Source: Actinomycetota bacterium
Lineage (GTDB): Bacteria > Actinomycetota > Thermoleophilia > Solirubrobacterales > Solirubrobacteraceae
Assembly: GCA_018268595.1 (NCBI GenBank)
Contig: JAFDWH010000019.1
Coordinates: 124,001 to 188,000, forward strand
DNA length: 64,000 nt
Direction of reading: 5' to 3'
Shown here in pieces: positions 46,888 to 55,973 of the stretch; position 1 is the stretch's first letter, and every line of letters starts with the position of its first letter. Under the pieces are notes generated by a model. The model saw only the letters and a program-made list of their open reading frames with translations. It did not search any database and was not told the origin of the DNA. The position numbers were made by a program, and so were the translations under genes.

Positions 46888-47961
46888 ATGCTCGCGTCGC
46901 TGCTGGCCGTCGCCGCGTTCGCCGGGCTCGGCGGCGGCGCGCCCGGCCCGAGCGCCGGCGCGGCAGACCTGCCGCTCACGCAGGCGATCGGCCAGCGGAT
47001 CGTCGTCTCGCTCCCCGGCACGACCGTGCCCGACGCGCTCGCGCGGCAGGTGCGCCGCGGCGAGGTCGCCGGCGTGATCCTGTTCGGCCGCAACGTCGCC
47101 TCGCGCACGCAGCTGCGCACGCTCACCGCCCGCCTGCAGGCCGAGCGCCGGCGCGGGCCTGCCGCGCTGCGCGACCTGCCGCTGCTCGTGCTGATCGACC
47201 AGGAGGGCGGGCTCGTGAAGCGCCTGCCGGGCGCGCCCTCGCGCTCGGCGGCGGGCATGGGCGCGACCGGCAGCGTCGCCACCGTGCGCGCGGAGGGCGT
47301 CGCGACCGCGCGCAACCTGCGCGGCGTCGGCGTCAACGTCGACCTCGCGCCGGTGCTCGACCTCGGCCTGCGCGGCTCGTTCCAGCGCGCGACCAGCCGC
47401 GCGTTCGGCGCCACGCCGGCGGCCGTCGCCCGCTACGGCGGCGCGTTCGCGGACGGTCTGGCGGCCGGCGGAGTGCTGGCGGCGGCGAAGCACTTCCCCG
47501 GGCTCGGTCGCGCCACGACGAACGAGGACCTGCGGCTGAACCGCATCGAGGTCGACCGCGACCTGCTGCGCGCCGCCGACGAGGCGCCGTTCGCGGCAGC
47601 CGCGCGGCAGGGCGTGCCGCTGACGATGGTCTCGACCGGCGTCTACCCGGCGCTCTCGTCGCGCCCCGCGATGTTCGCGCCGCAGGTCGCGACGCACGAG
47701 CTGCGCGACGTCGTCGGCTTCGGCGGCGTCTCGATCACCGACGACCTCGAGGTGCCGGCGCTCGCCGGGCTGTCGCCCGAGCGCAAGGCGCTCGCGGCCG
47801 TCCGTGCCGGCGACGACCTGCTGCTGTTCTGCCAGACGGCGGACGCCGCGCGGCGCGGCGCGGCGGCGCTGCGGCGCGCGGTCGCGCAGGGAACGGTCGC
47901 CCGCGCGGCGATCGACGCGGGCGCCGACCGCGTGCTCGCGCTGCGAGAGCGTCTGCGCTGA
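46888..47961 (+). CDS. Glycoside hydrolase family 3 protein (beta-N-acetylhexosaminidase-like)
   Basis: The 357-residue protein has an N-terminal hydrophobic segment, possibly a signal peptide, and a GH3 barrel: [33 protein letters not shown], the KHFPGLG motif, and [10 protein letters not shown] with the nucleophile Asp. NagZ-type enzymes of this family release N-acetylglucosamine from peptidoglycan fragments. Its place between infC and rpmI is unusual, as these normally adjoin. Confidence 0.85.
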   Translation: MLASLLAVAAFAGLGGGAPGPSAGAADLPLTQAIGQRIVVSLPGTTVPDALARQVRRGEVAGVILFGRNVASRTQLRTLTARLQAERRRGPAALRDLPLLVLIDQEGGLVKRLPGAPSRSAAGMGATGSVATVRAEGVATARNLRGVGVNVDLAPVLDLGLRGSFQRATSRAFGATPAAVARYGGAFADGLAAGGVLAAAKHFPGLGRATTNEDLRLNRIEVDRDLLRAADEAPFAAAARQGVPLTMVSTGVYPALSSRPAMFAPQVATHELRDVVGFGGVSITDDLEVPALAGLSPERKALAAVRAGDDLLLFCQTADAARRGAAALRRAVAQGTVARAAIDAGADRVLALRERLR

Positions 47962-47985
47962 GTCTCTGCTTTACTACGCGACTCA

Positions 47986-48186
47986 ATGCCGAAGATGAAG
48001 ACGCATTCCGGCGCCAAGAAGCGCTTCAAGGTGTCCGCCAAGGGCAAGGTCCGCGGCCGGCACGCCAACTCGAGCCACATCCTCGAGAAGAAGTCCCCGA
48101 AGCGGAAGCGCCGGCTCGGCAACCCCGCCGCGATCAGCGACCACGACGCTCCGCGCGTCAAGAAGCTGCTGGGGGTGGGCAAGTGA
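47986..48186 (+). CDS. rpmI: Large ribosomal subunit protein L35
   Basis: The 66-residue basic protein starts [27 protein letters not shown] and has the [10 protein letters not shown] block of L35. The stop overlaps the GTG of rplT by four bases. A TTTACT box is at 47970-47975, suggesting its own promoter after the GH3 gene. Confidence 0.97.
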   Translation: MPKMKTHSGAKKRFKVSAKGKVRGRHANSSHILEKKSPKRKRRLGNPAAISDHDAPRVKKLLGVGK

Positions 48187-48548
48187 CGCGCGTCAAGCGG
48201 TCCGTCCACGCCAAGAAGAAGCGGCGCGAGGTCCTCGAGCTGACGAGAGGCTTCCGCGGCGAGGCGAACCACAACTACAGACGCGCGAAGGAGGCCTTGC
48301 TCAAGGCCGACCAGTACCGCTACCGCGACCGGCGCAACCGCAAGCGCGACTTCCGTCGCCTGTGGATCACGCGCATCAACGCGGCCGCGCGTCAGCACGA
48401 CCTCTCCTACTCGCAGTTCATGCACGGCCTGCAGCTGGCCGGGGTCGAGGTCGACCGCAAGATCCTCGCGGACATCGCCGTCCGCGACGCAGAGGCGTTC
48501 CGCCGATTCGCCGAGCGCGCCCGCGAGGCGTTGGCTGCGGCTGCCTAG
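48183..48548 (+). CDS. rplT: Large ribosomal subunit protein L20
   Basis: The 121-residue protein starts [24 protein letters not shown] and contains [21 protein letters not shown], the RNA-binding core of L20, which helps assemble the 50S subunit and in some bacteria represses the infC-rpmI-rplT unit. A hairpin terminator follows. Confidence 0.97.
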   Translation: MTRVKRSVHAKKKRREVLELTRGFRGEANHNYRRAKEALLKADQYRYRDRRNRKRDFRRLWITRINAAARQHDLSYSQFMHGLQLAGVEVDRKILADIAVRDAEAFRRFAERAREALAAAA

Positions 48549-48573
48549 CCGAACCGCCGACCGACTCGAACCG

Positions 48574-48610
48574 GGCGCCGCTTCCGCAAGGACGGCGCCC
48601 TTCTTCGTTA
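48574..48610 (+). terminator. Terminator after rplT
   Basis: GGGCGCCG (48574-48581) and CGGCGCCC (48594-48601) form a perfect stem with a 12-base loop, followed by TTCTTCGTT. The next gene starts two bases further on, so it may work as a partial terminator before the methyltransferase and pheST. Confidence 0.7.
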
Positions 48611-48611
48611 A

Positions 48612-49337
48612 ATGACCATCACATCGCCCCACAACGACAAGCTGAAGGAGATCCGCAAGCTCGCGCGGCGGCGGGAGCGCGTGCTCAGCGGCCGCTTCGT
48701 CGCGGAGGGCGAGGACCTGCTGGCGGCCGCCGACGCGGCCGGCTGGCAGGCACTCGAGCGCTACGTCGCGGCGGGCAGCGGGTTGACCGGCGTCGAGGTC
48801 GAGGGGGAACTGCTGGCGGGCGTCTCGCAGCTCGGCTCCGGGACGCGCGCGCTCGGCGTCTACGAGCAGCGCTGGGCCGACGCGCCGACCGGGCCGCTGT
48901 GCGTCGCGCTGCACGGGATCGCCGACCCCGGCAACGTCGGCACGATCCTGCGTTCGGCGCTCGCGTTCGGCGCCGACTCGGTCGCGCTGGGGCGGGACTG
49001 CGCCGACCCCTACGGGTTCAAGGCGGTGCGGGCCTCGATGGGCGCGCTGTTCGCGGTGCCGCTCGCGCGCTACGACGCGCTCGACGCGCTGCCCGGCACC
49101 GTCGTCGCGCTCGACGCGCACGCGCAGGAGGCGATCGGCGCGCTGGTGGGGCCGCTCACGCTGCTGGTCGGCGCCGAGCGGACGGGGCTGCCGGCCGACG
49201 TGCTGGCGGCGGCCGACCGCGTCGTGCGGATCCCGATCGCCTCCGAGTCGCTCAACGCCGCGATGGCCGCGACCGTCGCGCTCTACGAGGTCACGCGCGG
49301 CACCGTCGCCACGGACCATAGGATGCCGACGCCATGA
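48612..49337 (+). CDS. SpoU/TrmH-family RNA 2'-O-methyltransferase
   Basis: The 241-residue protein has an N-terminal L30e-like substrate-binding domain (NDKLKEIRKLARRRERVLSGRFVAEG) and a SPOUT domain with HGIADPGNVGTILRSALAFG, LLVGAERTGLP and IPIASESLNAAMAATVALYE. It methylates the ribose of rRNA or tRNA; the target nucleotide is unknown. It commonly lies between rplT and pheS. Its stop overlaps the pheS start. Confidence 0.9.
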   Translation: MTITSPHNDKLKEIRKLARRRERVLSGRFVAEGEDLLAAADAAGWQALERYVAAGSGLTGVEVEGELLAGVSQLGSGTRALGVYEQRWADAPTGPLCVALHGIADPGNVGTILRSALAFGADSVALGRDCADPYGFKAVRASMGALFAVPLARYDALDALPGTVVALDAHAQEAIGALVGPLTLLVGAERTGLPADVLAAADRVVRIPIASESLNAAMAATVALYEVTRGTVATDHRMPTP

Positions 49338-50380
49338 TCGAGCGGATCGACGCACTGCGCGGCGAGGGGGAGGCGGCGATCGCCGCCGCCGCCACGACGG
49401 ACGCGCTCGAGCAGGCGCGCATCCACTACCTGGGCCGCAGAGCCGAGCTGCCGAACCTGCTGCGCGGCGTCGCACAGCTGCCGCCCGAGCAGCGCGGCGC
49501 GGTCGGCAAGGCCGCGAACGTCGCGCGCAAGGCGCTCGAGCAGCTGATCGAGGCGCGCGGCGCCGAGCTGGCCGGCGCCGAGCTGGAGCGGCAGCTCGCG
49601 GAGGACCGCATCGACGTGACGCTGCCGGGCGCGCCGCTGCCGCCGGCCGGCGGGCTGCACCTGCTCAACGCGACCCGGCGCGAGATCGAGGACGTCTTCG
49701 TCGGGCTCGGCTACACCGTCGCCGAGGGTCCCGAGGTCGAGCGCGTCTACTACAACTTCGACGCGCTCAACCACGACCCGGCGCACCCGGCGCGGCTGCG
49801 CACCGACACGTTCTACGTGGCCGACGACGTCGTGCTGCGCACGCACACCTCGCCGATGCAGGTGCGCGCGATGGAGCAGCACCCGCCGCCGATCTTCCTG
49901 ATCGTCCCCGGGCGCGTCTACCGGCGCGACTCCGACGCGACGCACACGCCGCAGTTCCACCAGATCGAGGGGCTCGCGGTCGACGAGGACATCACGCTCA
50001 GCGACCTCAAGGGCACGCTGCTCGCGTTCGCGCGGGCGATCTTCGGCGACGAGCGCCAGGTGCGGCTGCGCCCGCACTTCTTTCCCTTCACGGAGCCGAG
50101 CGTCGAGGTCGACGTCTCCTGCTTCAACTGCAAGGACGGGCTCACGCGCGAGGGCGCGCGCTGCCCGCTGTGCAAGGGCACCGGCTGGATCGAGATCCTC
50201 GGCGCCGGGATGGTCGACCCGAACGTGTTCGGCTATGTGAGAGAGCACGGCTACGACCCGGAGAGGATCCAGGGCTTCGCGTTCGGGATGGGCGTCGAGC
50301 GGATCGCCTTCCTCAAGCACGGCGTCTCCGACCTGCGGCTGTTCTACGACAACGACCTGCGCTTCCTGGAGCAGTTCTGA
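49334..50380 (+). CDS. pheS: Phenylalanyl-tRNA synthetase alpha subunit
   Basis: The 348-residue catalytic subunit has an N-terminal coiled coil that grips the tRNA, and a class II core with RTHTSPMQVRAM, PGRVYRRDSDATHTPQFHQIEGLAVD and GFAFGMGVERIAFLKHG. A CFNC...CPLC pair in the core suggests a bound zinc, as in some actinobacterial forms. ATG overlaps the methyltransferase stop, and the stop TGA overlaps the pheT ATG. Confidence 0.97.
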   Translation: MIERIDALRGEGEAAIAAAATTDALEQARIHYLGRRAELPNLLRGVAQLPPEQRGAVGKAANVARKALEQLIEARGAELAGAELERQLAEDRIDVTLPGAPLPPAGGLHLLNATRREIEDVFVGLGYTVAEGPEVERVYYNFDALNHDPAHPARLRTDTFYVADDVVLRTHTSPMQVRAMEQHPPPIFLIVPGRVYRRDSDATHTPQFHQIEGLAVDEDITLSDLKGTLLAFARAIFGDERQVRLRPHFFPFTEPSVEVDVSCFNCKDGLTREGARCPLCKGTGWIEILGAGMVDPNVFGYVREHGYDPERIQGFAFGMGVERIAFLKHGVSDLRLFYDNDLRFLEQF

Positions 50381-52815
50381 TGCGCGTCCCGCTCTCGTGG
50401 CTGCACGAGTACGTCAAGCCGGACCTCGACGCGGCCGCGCTGGCCGAGCGGCTGGCGCTGACCGGCACCGAGGTGGAGCGCGTCGTGCACCACGGTGTGC
50501 TGAGCGTCGAGGGGTTCGTGATCGGGCGCGTGCTGAGCGCGGAGAGACACCCGGACGCCGACCGCCTCAACGTCTGCCGGGTGGACCTCGGCGGCGCCGA
50601 GCCGGCGCAGATCGTCTGCGGCGCGCCGAACGTCGCCGCCGGACAGACGGTCGCGGTCGCGCAACCCGGCGCGGTGATGCCGGACGGCACGCGACTGCGC
50701 AAGGCGAAGCTGCGCGGCGTCGAGTCGGCCGGGATGATCCTCAGCGAGCCGGAGCTGGAGATCGGCGTCGAGAGAGCCGGGATCATGGTGCTCGGCCTCG
50801 ACGGCGGCAAGCCGGCTCCCGGCACCCCGCTCGCCGACGTGCTGCCGCTCGCGACGGACGTGCTTGAGCTGGAGGTCACGCCGAACCGGCCCGACTGCCT
50901 CGGCGTCTACGGCGTCGCGCGCGAGGCGCACGCCGCGACCGGCGCGCCGCTCGCGCCCGCGCCGTGGAGCGAGGACGTCGGCACCGGCGGGCCGGTCGAG
51001 GGCGCCGCGGTGGCGGTCGAGACCGACCGCTGCAAGCGCTTCATGGCGCGCGTGTTCGAGGGCGTGACGGTCGGGCCGTCGCCGCCGTGGCTGAAGGCAC
51101 GCCTGATGGCGGCCGGGATGCGGCCGATCTCGAACGTCGTCGACGTCACGAACTACGCGATGCTGCTGACCGGCCAGCCGCTGCACGCGTTCGACCTCGA
51201 CCGCGTCGCCGGCGGCCGGCTGGTCGTGCGCGACGGACAGGCCGGCGACGAGCTGGAGACGCTCGACGGCGAGCGGCGCCGGCTCGACCCCGAGATGGTC
51301 GTGATCTGCGACGCGGACGGGCCGACGTCGCTGGCCGGCGTGATGGGCGGCGCGCGCTCGGAGGTGCACGCGGGCACGACGCGGGTGCTGCTCGAGTCGG
51401 CGGTCTGGGACGGGCCGAACATCCAGCGCACCTCGACGCGGCTCGGGCTGCGCAGCGAGGCGTCCGGCCGCTACGAGAAGGGGCTCGCGCCCGAGCAGGC
51501 GCAGGACGCGCTCGCGCTCGCGACACGACTGCTCGTCGAGCTGTGCGGCGCGCGTGTCGCGCCGGGGACGATCGACGTCGACCCGCCTGGCGGTCGCGAC
51601 CGCACGAACAGGACGATCCGGCTGCGCGACGCGCGCGTGAGCGGGCTGCTCGGCGCGCCGGTCGCGCGCGAGCGCTCGGCCGAGATCCTGAGCGCGCTCG
51701 GCTTCCTCGTCGACCAGGCCGACGACGGGCTCGACGTGACCGTCCCGGCGTTCCGGCGCAACGACGTCACGCGCGAGGCCGACCTGATCGAGGAGGTCGC
51801 GCGGATCGACGGCGTCGACAAGCTGCCCGCCACGCTGCCCGCCTCCGGGCTCGCGGTCGGCCGGCTGACGCCCGCGCAGCGGCTGCGGCGCCGCGCCGCC
51901 GACACGCTCGCCGGCGCCGGCCTGCACGAGGCGATCGGCTGGTCGTGGAGCGCGCCGGAGCTGGCCGACAGACTGCGCCTGGCGCACGACGACCCGCGGC
52001 GCGCCGCGGTCGTCGTCGAGAACCCGATGTCGGCCGACCACGCGCAGATGCGCACGACGCTGCTCGGCTCGCTGCTCGACGTCGCGCGGCGCAACGTGAC
52101 GCACGGGACGGGCGACGTCGCGATCTTCGAGGCGGGCGCCGTCTACCGGCCGGTGGCCGGACGCGAGCTGCCCGACGAGCCGTACACGGTCGGCGTGCTG
52201 CTGACGGGCGCCGTGCGGGCGCCGTCGTGGCGCGAGCCGGCGCCGCCGGCGGCGGATTTCTTCGCCGCCAAGGGCGTGCTGGCCGCGCTGCTCGGTGCGC
52301 TGCGCGTCGCGTGGGCGCTGGAGCCGGCGGGCGAGCCGTTCATGCATCCCGGCCGCGCGGCCGCGATCGTGCTGGGCGGCGCCGACGGCGAGCGGATCGG
52401 CTGGATCGGCGAGCTGCACCCGTCGGTCGCGGCCGCGTGGGAGCTGAGCGGCGCGGTTGCCGCGTTCGAGCTGGACCTCGACCGCGCGATCGAGCAGGTC
52501 CCCGGCCCGGTCCGCTACACGGACTACACGAGCTTTCCGGAGGTGCGCCAGGACCTCGCCGTCGTCGTGCCGCAAGCGGTGGCGGCGGCCGAGGTCGTCG
52601 CGGCTGTGCGCGCCGCCGGCGGCCCGCTGCTCGCGCGCGTGGAGGTGTTCGACGTCTACCGCGGCGCGCAGGTCGGCGCGGACGAGGTCTCGCTCGCGCT
52701 GCGGCTCGCGTTCCGCTCGCCCGAGCGGACGCTGACCGACGAGGAGGTCGCCGAGCGGCGCGCCGCGATCGAGGCCGCGCTCGCGGAGCAGGTCGGAGGG
52801 CGGATCCGTGCCTAA
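50380..52815 (+). CDS. pheT: Phenylalanyl-tRNA synthetase beta subunit
   Basis: The 811-residue subunit begins MRVPLSWLHEYVKPDLDA, then an OB-fold tRNA-binding domain (about 40-150, GRVLSAERHPDADRLNVCRVD), the B3/B4 editing domain, B5 (about 400-470), a catalytic-like core, and the C-terminal FDX-ACB domain (YTDYTSFPEVRQDLAVVV). It forms the alpha2-beta2 enzyme with PheS. The start overlaps pheS by one base; the end overlaps argC by eight. Confidence 0.97.
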   Translation: MRVPLSWLHEYVKPDLDAAALAERLALTGTEVERVVHHGVLSVEGFVIGRVLSAERHPDADRLNVCRVDLGGAEPAQIVCGAPNVAAGQTVAVAQPGAVMPDGTRLRKAKLRGVESAGMILSEPELEIGVERAGIMVLGLDGGKPAPGTPLADVLPLATDVLELEVTPNRPDCLGVYGVAREAHAATGAPLAPAPWSEDVGTGGPVEGAAVAVETDRCKRFMARVFEGVTVGPSPPWLKARLMAAGMRPISNVVDVTNYAMLLTGQPLHAFDLDRVAGGRLVVRDGQAGDELETLDGERRRLDPEMVVICDADGPTSLAGVMGGARSEVHAGTTRVLLESAVWDGPNIQRTSTRLGLRSEASGRYEKGLAPEQAQDALALATRLLVELCGARVAPGTIDVDPPGGRDRTNRTIRLRDARVSGLLGAPVARERSAEILSALGFLVDQADDGLDVTVPAFRRNDVTREADLIEEVARIDGVDKLPATLPASGLAVGRLTPAQRLRRRAADTLAGAGLHEAIGWSWSAPELADRLRLAHDDPRRAAVVVENPMSADHAQMRTTLLGSLLDVARRNVTHGTGDVAIFEAGAVYRPVAGRELPDEPYTVGVLLTGAVRAPSWREPAPPAADFFAAKGVLAALLGALRVAWALEPAGEPFMHPGRAAAIVLGGADGERIGWIGELHPSVAAAWELSGAVAAFELDLDRAIEQVPGPVRYTDYTSFPEVRQDLAVVVPQAVAAAEVVAAVRAAGGPLLARVEVFDVYRGAQVGADEVSLALRLAFRSPERTLTDEEVAERRAAIEAALAEQVGGRIRA

Positions 52816-53869
52816 CGGCGAGCACCGCGAATCAGGGTCGGTGGGGCCGACCACAGATCGCGCTCCTCGGGTGGCGGTGCTTGGAGCGTCGGGCTACGCC
52901 GGCGCGCTCGCCGCCGCGCTGCTGCAGCGGCATCCGCGCTTCGAGCTGACCGCGATCACGTCGCGCTCGGACGCCGGCACGCGGCTCGACGCGCTCTACC
53001 CGCGGCACCGCGTCCCGCTGGTCATGGAGGAGCTGGAGCTGGACCGGCATGCCGAGGGCCTCGACGCCGCCGTCGTCGCCTATCCGCACCACGCGGCGGC
53101 GCCGGTCGTCGCCGCGCTGCGCGAGCGGGGGGTGCGAGTGGTCGACCTGAGCGCCGACTTCCGCCTGCGCGACCGCGACGTCTACGAGCGCTGGTACGGC
53201 CCGCACGAGGCGCCCGAGCTGCTCGGCACGGCCGCGTACGGGATCCCCGAGCTGGGCTATCGCGACGCGATCCGCGACGCCGATGTCGTCGCCAACCCCG
53301 GCTGCTTCCCGACCGCCGCGCTGCTCGGCCTGCAGCCGCTCGCGCGCGCCGGGCTGCTGGACGACGTCGTGATCGACGCGAAGACGGGCGTCTCGGGCGC
53401 CGGCCGCGCCGCGACCGACGCGACGCACTACGTGTCGGTGAGCGAGAACGTCGCCGCCTACAAGGTCGGCGGGCATCGGCATGCGCCGGAGATCGACCAG
53501 GAGCTGGCGGCGCTCGGCGCGCAGCTCCGTCCGGTCGCGTTCCTGCCGCACCTCGTGCCGGTCGATCAGGGCGAGCTGATCACGGCCTACGTCAGGACGA
53601 CGCGCGACGCCGCGCAGGACGAGCTGCGCGCGCTCTACGCGGACGCGTACGCCGACGAGCCGTTCGTCGAGCTGGCGGACGTGCCGGCCGGCATGCGCGA
53701 CGTGACGGCGACGAACATCTGCCGCGTCTCGGTCCACGGCGACCGCCACGACGGCCGCGTCGTCGTGTGCGCCGTGATCGACAACCTGTGGAAGGGGACC
53801 TCGTCGCAGGCGGTCCAGAACCTCAACCTGATGTTCGGCCTTCCCGAGGACGAGGGGATCGCGCCGTGA
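52808..53869 (+). CDS. argC: N-acetyl-gamma-glutamyl-phosphate reductase
   Basis: ArgC carries out the third step of arginine synthesis, reducing acetylglutamyl phosphate with NADPH. The 353-residue protein has an N-terminal extension of about 20 residues, the NADPH motif VLGASGYAGALAAALL, VDLSADFRLRD, the catalytic Cys in ANPGCFPTAALL, and HRHAPEIDQEL. The GTG start overlaps pheT by eight bases; an ATG is not available. It heads argCJBDG. Confidence 0.95.
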   Translation: MPNGEHRESGSVGPTTDRAPRVAVLGASGYAGALAAALLQRHPRFELTAITSRSDAGTRLDALYPRHRVPLVMEELELDRHAEGLDAAVVAYPHHAAAPVVAALRERGVRVVDLSADFRLRDRDVYERWYGPHEAPELLGTAAYGIPELGYRDAIRDADVVANPGCFPTAALLGLQPLARAGLLDDVVIDAKTGVSGAGRAATDATHYVSVSENVAAYKVGGHRHAPEIDQELAALGAQLRPVAFLPHLVPVDQGELITAYVRTTRDAAQDELRALYADAYADEPFVELADVPAGMRDVTATNICRVSVHGDRHDGRVVVCAVIDNLWKGTSSQAVQNLNLMFGLPEDEGIAP

Positions 53870-55110
53870 CGGCCGGCTTCTTCAGCTCGCGCTGGGTGCA
53901 GCGGCCCGATCACGTCACGGAGCTGGACGGCGGCCTCCCGCAGGGCTTCCGCGCGGCCGGCGTCGCGGCCGGCCTGAAGGCCGGCGGCGCGCTCGACGTC
54001 GGCCTGCTCGTCTCCGACGGCGACGCCACCACGAGCGCCGCCCGCTTCACCCGCTCCGGCGTCGTCGCGGCGCCGGTGCAGCTGTGCCGCGAGCGCTGCG
54101 ACCTCGCGCACCTGCGGGCCGTGGCCGTCAACGCCGGCAACGCGAACGCCGCGACGGGGGTGCCCGGCTTCGAGAGCGCCGGCGCGACGCAGATCGCCGC
54201 CTCGCGGCTGACCGGGATCGACCCGGCCGGCGTCGCGGTCGGCTCGACCGGCGTGATCGGCGTGCAGCTCCCGGTCGACCGCGTCCTCAGCGGGCTGGAG
54301 GCGGCGCGCGAGCTGCTGCGGCCCGACGGCGACGCCGACTTCGCCGCCGCGATCCAGACGACCGATGCGTTCGAGAAGCGGGCCGCGCTGCGCGTCGCGC
54401 TGCCGAGCGGCGAGGTTCGGCTTAGCGCCCAGTGCAAGGGGGCGGGAATGATCTCGCCGAACTTCGCGACGATGCTGTGCTTCGTCCAGACCGACGCCGC
54501 GCTCGACCCGGCGACGGCCGACCTGCTGCTGGGCGTGACCGTCAAGCGCTCGTTCGACCGCATCTCGGTCGACGGGCAGCTCTCCACGAACGACACCGCG
54601 ATCCTGATGTGCAGCGGTGCGAGCGGCGTCACGGTCGCGCCCGAGTCGCCGGACGAGCTGGCGCTCGGCGAGGCGCTCGACGCGCTGCTGCGCCAGCTCG
54701 CGCTGCTGATCGTCAAGGACGGCGAGGGCTCCAAGCGCGTCGGCCGCGTCGTCGTGCGCGGCGGTGACGGGGAGACGGTCGAGCGCGCGGCGCGGGCGGT
54801 CGCCAACTCGCCGCTCGTGAAGGCCGCGCTGCACGGCGGCGACCCCAACTGGGGCCGGATCGCGCAGGCGGTCGGCGGCGTGCTGCTCGACGTGCCGGTC
54901 GACCTCGACATCGCGATCGAGGGCGTGCCGGTGTGCGAGGCCGGCGGCGTGCGCGCCTACGACGAGCAAGCGCTCGCGAACGCCGTCGCGGGCACCGAGG
55001 TCGAGTACGCGATCGGCCTCAACGACGGCGAGGCGCGCGCGGAGACCGAGGTCTTCTTCTCCGACCTCTCGCACGATTACGTGTCCATCAACGCCGACTA
55101 CAGAACGTGA
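53866..55110 (+). CDS. argJ: Glutamate N-acetyltransferase/amino-acid acetyltransferase ArgJ
   Basis: ArgJ recycles the acetyl group from acetylornithine to glutamate and in some species also uses acetyl-CoA. The 414-residue precursor cleaves itself at the Thr in KGAGMISPNFATMLCF. NAGNANAATG, the STGVIGVQLP block and the C-terminal HGGDPNWGRIAQAVG match the family. The GTG overlaps argC by four bases and the stop overlaps argB. Confidence 0.96.
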   Translation: MTAGFFSSRWVQRPDHVTELDGGLPQGFRAAGVAAGLKAGGALDVGLLVSDGDATTSAARFTRSGVVAAPVQLCRERCDLAHLRAVAVNAGNANAATGVPGFESAGATQIAASRLTGIDPAGVAVGSTGVIGVQLPVDRVLSGLEAARELLRPDGDADFAAAIQTTDAFEKRAALRVALPSGEVRLSAQCKGAGMISPNFATMLCFVQTDAALDPATADLLLGVTVKRSFDRISVDGQLSTNDTAILMCSGASGVTVAPESPDELALGEALDALLRQLALLIVKDGEGSKRVGRVVVRGGDGETVERAARAVANSPLVKAALHGGDPNWGRIAQAVGGVLLDVPVDLDIAIEGVPVCEAGGVRAYDEQALANAVAGTEVEYAIGLNDGEARAETEVFFSDLSHDYVSINADYRT

Positions 55111-55973
55111 CGACGATGCCTGCGATCCCCGACGTCGGCACGCTGCTCGAGGCGCTGCCCTACATCCGCGAGTTCCACGGCAAGACCGTCGTCATCAAGT
55201 ACGGCGGCGCGGCGATGACCGACCCCGAGCTGCGCGAGGAGTTCGCGCGCGACGTCGTGCTGCTCAAGTACGTCGGCATCAACCCGATCGTCGTGCACGG
55301 CGGCGGGCCGGACATCACCGCCTACATGGAGCGGCTCGACATGCCGGTCGAGTTCGTCGGCGGCCTGCGCGTGTCCGACGAGCAGACGGTCGAGGTCGCG
55401 AAGATGGTCCTCGTCGGCAAGGTCAACAAGGACATCGTGCTGCGGCTCAACCGTCACGGGCAGCCGGCGATCGGCCTCTGCGGCGACGACGGGCTGCTGT
55501 TCCGCGCCGCGCGCCAGGCCGCGCCCGGCGGCGAGGACATCGGCTTCGTCGGCAGGATCGAGAAGGTCCAGACGGACGTGATCCACCATGTCGCGCAGGA
55601 CTACATCCCGGTGGTGGCGTCGGTCGGCGCCGACCGCGAGGGCCGCTCGTACAACATCAACGCCGACGAGGCGGCCGGCAAGCTGGCGCGCGAGCTGGGC
55701 GCCTACAAGGTGATGTTCCTGACCGACGTGCGCGGCTGGCTGCGCGACCCGTCCGACCCGGACAGCGTGATCTCCGAGGTGGGGGCGGACGAGGTCGAGG
55801 CCGCGCTGGAGGGAATCGACGGCGGCATGCGGCCGAAGCTCGCCGCCTGCGTCGACGCGATCCACGGCGGCGTCTCGCACGCGCACATCGTGGACGGGCG
55901 CATCCCGCACTCGCTGCTGCTGGAGCTGTTCACCGACGCGGGCATCGGCACGAAGGTCAGGCCGGCGGCGTGA
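55107..55973 (+). CDS. argB: Acetylglutamate kinase
   Basis: ArgB phosphorylates N-acetylglutamate. The 288-residue protein has VVIKYGGAAMTDPEL, NPIVVHGGGPDI, VGLCGDDGLL-like GLCGDDGLLFRA and YNINADEAAGKLA, with the C-terminal DGRIPHSLLLELFTDAGIGT. An N-terminal helix before the kinase core is typical of arginine-inhibited hexameric forms, so feedback control is likely. GTG 55107 overlaps argJ by four bases. Confidence 0.96.
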   Translation: MTTMPAIPDVGTLLEALPYIREFHGKTVVIKYGGAAMTDPELREEFARDVVLLKYVGINPIVVHGGGPDITAYMERLDMPVEFVGGLRVSDEQTVEVAKMVLVGKVNKDIVLRLNRHGQPAIGLCGDDGLLFRAARQAAPGGEDIGFVGRIEKVQTDVIHHVAQDYIPVVASVGADREGRSYNINADEAAGKLARELGAYKVMFLTDVRGWLRDPSDPDSVISEVGADEVEAALEGIDGGMRPKLAACVDAIHGGVSHAHIVDGRIPHSLLLELFTDAGIGTKVRPAA

